A stretch of 9,112 bases of DNA from Muricomes sp. Lineage in GTDB: Bacteria > Bacillota > Clostridia > Lachnospirales > Lachnospiraceae. The notes beneath the pieces were generated by a model, which made no database searches, was not told the origin of the DNA, and worked only from the letters and a program-made list of their open reading frames with translations. Where the stretch lies: positions 1 to 9,112 of the forward strand of contig JAHHTM010000035.1 of the NCBI GenBank assembly GCA_020024675.1, in the 5' to 3' direction. The translations under genes were made by a program, and so were the position numbers. The stretch's first letter is position 1, and every line of letters begins with the position of its first letter. Shown here in pieces: positions 6,528 through 9,112 of this stretch.

Positions 6528-6995
6528 TTAAAAATCTAAAGCTAAGCGTATAAGTGCGATATCGCTTTTTTCAAATACCTGTACTGATTCGTCTTCATAT
6601 TCTAGTGTCACGGTCTCTTTATCAAAGTCCTTCAAAATTCCTGTAAATTCTTTCTGGCGATCAATTGCACGGTATGTACGTACTTCTACTTCTTCACCCA
6701 GACTACGTTTGAAGTCTTTTTCTTTTTTTAGGGGTCTTCCAAGTCCTGGAGAACTCACCTCAAAAATATAACTATCTTCAATATAATCCTTTTCATCCAG
6801 GATATCTGAAAATTTTCTGCTGACTATTTCACAATCATCTACTGTAATTCCGCCCGGCTTATCAATATAAGCTCTTAAGTACCAGTTTCCTGCTTCTTTT
6901 ACGTATTCTACATCTACAAGTTCAAAACCTAGCTCTAAAACGATCGGTTCCAGCAGCATTTCTGTCTGTTTTTCGTATTCTTCTCTTCTTGACAC
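6528..6995 (-). CDS. rimP: Ribosome maturation factor RimP, GTG start
   Basis: RimP (formerly YhbC/YlxS) binds the free 30S subunit and assists assembly of the S12/S5 region. It is the usual first gene of the nusA operon. From the GTG at 6995 the product is 155 residues, the normal family length. It has an N-terminal alpha/beta domain with LGFELVDVEYVKEAGNWYLR (residues 22-41), YIDKPGGITVDDCE (43-56) and the hallmark SSPGLGRPL (81-89), then a C-terminal SH3-like domain (about 93-155). The start is chosen because an AAAGGAAG site lies 8 nt before the GTG and the next residues (SRREEYEKQ) suit the family. An upstream in-frame ATG at 7073 would add 26 atypical residues and sits at the edge of the leader hairpin, without a site. 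It lies about 125 nt downstream of the predicted transcription start and 19 nt before nusA. Confidence 0.95.
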   Translation of the reverse strand: MSRREEYEKQTEMLLEPIVLELGFELVDVEYVKEAGNWYLRAYIDKPGGITVDDCEIVSRKFSDILDEKDYIEDSYIFEVSSPGLGRPLKKEKDFKRSLGEEVEVRTYRAIDRQKEFTGILKDFDKETVTLEYEDESVQVFEKSDIALIRLALDF

Positions 6996-7001
6996 GCTTA
7001 A

Positions 7002-7009
7002 CTTCCTTT
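7002..7009 (-). promoter_or_regulatory. Ribosome binding site that supports the GTG start of rimP
   Basis: AAAGGAAG on the minus strand precedes the GTG at 6995 by 8 nt after the AAGGA core or 6 nt after the whole match. It is the only purine-rich site that yields a RimP of family length. Confidence 0.75.
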
Positions 7010-7066
7010 CTATTCTTTTCCCGTCTTGTCGGAAGACTATTTTTGTTACTAAAATATTTTTTTCTA

Positions 7067-7106
7067 CCAACAAAGAAGAGTGAACTTTCGTTCACTCTTC
7101 TGCCGG
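7067..7106 (-). promoter_or_regulatory. Stable hairpin in the rimP-nusA leader (candidate attenuator or terminator)
   Basis: Read on the minus strand, 7101-7090 and 7085-7074 form a perfect 12-bp stem (AGAAGAGTGAAC / GTTCACTCTTCT). The loop is GAAA, closed by a C-G pair, which is a very stable GNRA-type cap. An outer stem of five pairs, two of them G-U, extends it (7106-7102 with 7071-7067) after a 2-nt UU bulge. The RNA just after the core stem is U-rich but broken (UUGUUGG), so as an intrinsic terminator it is weak. It lies about 20-50 nt downstream of the predicted start of the nusA-operon transcript. The topoisomerase gene upstream has no other clear terminator, so the hairpin may serve read-through transcripts from it as well. 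The structure is directly visible. Its function is inferred. Confidence 0.7.
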
Positions 7107-7126
7107 ATTCTTATGTAACTATTGTC

Positions 7127-7155
7127 AGTATAACACCTTTCTATATAGAATGCAA
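7127..7155 (-). promoter_or_regulatory. Predicted sigma-A-type promoter of the rimP-nusA-infB operon
   Basis: On the minus strand, TTGCAT (7155-7150) is followed by a 17-nt spacer and TATACT (7132-7127), five of six matches to the -10 consensus. A TGT directly before the -10 (7135-7133) makes it an extended -10, which compensates for the poor -35 (three of six). A transcript would start near 7120 and carry a leader of about 125 nt before the rimP GTG. It is the best promoter I see in the 201-nt gap and is correctly oriented. Confidence 0.7.
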
Positions 7156-7183
7156 GGTCTATTATATTTTTGATGCATTCTAT
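7139..7183. repeat. Overlapping inverted repeats over the rimP promoter (candidate operator)
   Basis: Two exact symmetries share bases. First, 7139-7150 is a perfect 12-bp palindrome, TTCTATATAGAA, placed in the spacer between -35 and -10. Second, ATAGAATGCA at 7145-7154 is the exact inverse of TGCATTCTAT at 7174-7183, a 10-bp inverted repeat with a 19-nt gap. One arm covers five of the six -35 bases. Together they give three copies of an ATAGAA-type half-site. No U-tract follows either repeat on the minus strand, so neither looks like a terminator for the upstream gene. A DNA-binding regulator site is possible, but the AT-rich sequence makes some symmetry expected by chance. Confidence 0.5.
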
Positions 7184-7196
7184 GATTTATAATGCC

Positions 7197-9112
7197 TTAC
7201 ATTCTTGCCTTTGTCCCTTGTGTATCACGTTTCGCTTGCTTGAGTCGATTTAAAAATACTTCTTTTTCCCCAAACTTTACAACCGTATCTGTACCATCTT
7301 CAAATACATAAACTGTTTCAAGTTCATCTTTTTTCTGAAGTTTAATTCCACGCACACCAACTGCTCCCTTTTTCTTTTCCGGTATATCTGCTAACGGGAA
7401 TTTAAGAAAATATCCACCTTTTGTCTGCAAAACACTTTGCTGCGTATCATTTACCACCACAACTGATATCAGTTCATCATTTTCTTGTAATTTCGTAGCT
7501 GCAATCGTTCTCTTGATCACCTGGAATTGAGTTCCATCTGTCTTTTTGATCATTCCCTGCTTTGTTGCGAATAAAAGTTTTGCAAATTTCATCTGTTCTC
7601 CGTCAAAAACAGCAATAATCTGTTCTTCACTACTTTGATAGTTGCTCACATTATCAATTGGAATTCCTTTATCTCTAAATTTTCCATATGGAAGATCTAG
7701 CACCTTGATCTGATGCATTTTTCCGGTATTTGTAAACACACACACTTTTCCGGTATTCATACAACGAACAATGTATTTATTTTCCTTATTTGCCGCCTCT
7801 TTATTTCGCTCATATACAGATATATCCACTGTCTTTACATATCCAAAGCGATCCATAAGAAATACAACTTCTTGTTCTTCTATTTTATTTTCCTCAAACA
7901 CTGCTTCCTCTGCATTTTCTATCTGTGTGCGTCGTTTTCTTCCATATTCTTTTTTGTATTCATCAAGCTCTGACATAATAAGTTCTGACATAGAGTCATA
8001 ATTGTTAAGGATATCTTCATAACGTGCAATACTTTTTACTGTCTCGTCATGTTCTTTCATCAGCGCTTCTACTTCGAGACCAATCAATTTATAGAGACGC
8101 ATTTCAAGAATAGCCGTCGCCTGTTTCTCTGTAAAACGGAGCATAGATGCCATTTTCTTTGAAATTTTTGTTTTAAAAGTAATCGAATCTGTAACTCCGT
8201 TTACAAGACACTCCTTCGCATCTTTAATAGACTTGCTTCCTCGAAGAATTTCTATAATAAGATCAATGACATCACATGCTTTAATGAGGCCTTCCTGTAT
8301 TTCCTGTTTGTCCCTTTCTCTTGCTAGAAGCGTCTTATATTTTCTTGTAGCAAGTTCAAACTGAAAGTCCACATGATGTTCGATAATCTCTTTTAATCCT
8401 AGTGTTTCTGGTCTACCGTTTGCTACAGCAAGCATATTGACACCGAACGTATCCTCTAATCTTGTCTTCTTATAAAGCATATTTGTAAGATTTTCTATAT
8501 CAGCACCTTTTTTTAACTCTAACACGATACGGATTCCATCCTTAGATGACTGGTTCGAAATATCCACAATGTCATTTGTTTTCTTTGTCTCGACTAAATG
8601 ATATACATCATTTAAAAATTTCCCGATTCCTGCTCCAATCATTGTATACGGTATTTCTGTAATAACCAGTTGTTTTTTTCCACCTTTTAGATCTTCAATT
8701 TCCACCTTTCCGCGAAGTTTTATTTTTCCCTGTCCAGTTTCATAAATTGAAAGTAGATCATCTTTATTAACTACAATGCCACCAGTTGGAAAATCAGGTC
8801 CTTTTACATATTTCATCAGTTGCTTTGTACTGATATCTCCATTTTTCATGTACGCCTTAACAGCATCGATAACCTCACCAAGATTATGCGTTGGAATACT
8901 TGTTGCCATACCTACTGCGATACCTTCTGCTCCGTTGACCAAAAGATTTGGTACACGAACCGGAAGAACAAGTGGTTCTTTTTCTGTTTCATCAAAGTTT
9001 GGTCCAAAATCTATGACATTTTTATCCAAGTCTGAAAGATATGCATCTTGTGTAAATTTTGCAAGACGTGCTTCTGTATAACGCATGGCAGCTGCACCGT
9101 CTCCTTCTATGG
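7197..9112 (-). CDS. parC: Type IIA DNA topoisomerase A subunit, ParC-like, N-terminus outside window
   Basis: This is the DNA-cleaving subunit of a type IIA topoisomerase. 637 residues are visible; the frame is open to the right edge and stops with TAA at 7199-7197. The catalytic tyrosine is in AAAMRYTEARL (Tyr codon 9080-9078), so about 110 residues including the quinolone-resistance region are outside. The winged-helix/tower segment follows, including NGAEGIAVGMATSIPTHN and the PTGGIV and EIPYTM segments. A helical coiled-coil and gate region comes next, around the VDFQFELATRKYK and ATAILEMRLYKL segments. The C-terminal beta-propeller is about 215 residues. Where GyrA carries the QRRGGKG box, this protein has ERNKEAANKENKY, so the box is missing and topoisomerase IV subunit A is favoured over gyrase. 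The estimated full length of about 750 residues is on the short side. parE would be expected just upstream, outside the window. Confidence 0.85.
   Translation of the reverse strand, partial: IEGDGAAAMRYTEARLAKFTQDAYLSDLDKNVIDFGPNFDETEKEPLVLPVRVPNLLVNGAEGIAVGMATSIPTHNLGEVIDAVKAYMKNGDISTKQLMKYVKGPDFPTGGIVVNKDDLLSIYETGQGKIKLRGKVEIEDLKGGKKQLVITEIPYTMIGAGIGKFLNDVYHLVETKKTNDIVDISNQSSKDGIRIVLELKKGADIENLTNMLYKKTRLEDTFGVNMLAVANGRPETLGLKEIIEHHVDFQFELATRKYKTLLARERDKQEIQEGLIKACDVIDLIIEILRGSKSIKDAKECLVNGVTDSITFKTKISKKMASMLRFTEKQATAILEMRLYKLIGLEVEALMKEHDETVKSIARYEDILNNYDSMSELIMSELDEYKKEYGRKRRTQIENAEEAVFEENKIEEQEVVFLMDRFGYVKTVDISVYERNKEAANKENKYIVRCMNTGKVCVFTNTGKMHQIKVLDLPYGKFRDKGIPIDNVSNYQSSEEQIIAVFDGEQMKFAKLLFATKQGMIKKTDGTQFQVIKRTIAATKLQENDELISVVVVNDTQQSVLQTKGGYFLKFPLADIPEKKKGAVGVRGIKLQKKDELETVYVFEDGTDTVVKFGEKEVFLNRLKQAKRDTQGTKARM

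Noticed and set aside
6996..7073. Longer RimP starting at ATG 7073
   Set aside because: The extra 26 residues are unlike RimP, the start sits at the base of the leader hairpin without a ribosome binding site, and the GTG at 6995 is well supported.
7145..7183. The 10-bp inverted repeat as an intrinsic terminator of the topoisomerase gene
   Set aside because: The loop is 19 nt, the stem is AT-rich and no U-tract follows on the minus strand. An operator or chance symmetry is more likely.

Overview
The window is an AT-rich piece of a Clostridia-type Firmicutes chromosome, most likely Lachnospiraceae. The evidence is the gene order, strong AGGAGG-like ribosome binding sites, a YlxR protein with a cysteine-type N-terminus, and nrnA placed between rbfA and truB. 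Every supported gene lies on the minus strand, so transcription runs from the right end of the window to the left. Every gene here is a core housekeeping gene. I see no insertion sequence, prophage, CRISPR array, tRNA or rRNA.

Region by region in transcription order: 9112-7197 is the 3' part of a type IIA topoisomerase A subunit, ParC-like because the GyrA box is missing. Its N-terminus lies outside the window. 7196-6996 is the only real intergenic region. It holds a good extended -10 promoter (7127-7155), overlapping inverted repeats around the -35 and spacer, and a very stable GAAA-capped hairpin (core 7074-7101) in the leader RNA. From 6995 leftward runs the nusA-infB operon: rimP, nusA, ylxR (rnpM), ylxQ, infB, rbfA, nrnA and truB. 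Gaps are -20 to 31 nt and truB is cut by the left window edge.

The operon couples transcription elongation and termination (NusA), 30S subunit maturation (RimP, RbfA), translation initiation (IF2), RNA-binding factors (YlxR/RnpM, YlxQ), nanoRNA degradation (NrnA) and tRNA modification (TruB). Several starts are best placed by their ribosome binding sites at positions that are not the longest open frame: GTG for rimP, TTG for ylxR, and internal ATGs for ylxQ, infB and rbfA.

The least ordinary items are the structured rimP leader and its palindromic promoter, a long Arg/Asn/Asp/Gly-rich repeat region in IF2 built from three different repeat periods, a four-cysteine YlxR, and a ParC with a short C-terminal propeller and no GyrA box. 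I found no evidence of an undescribed multi-gene system.
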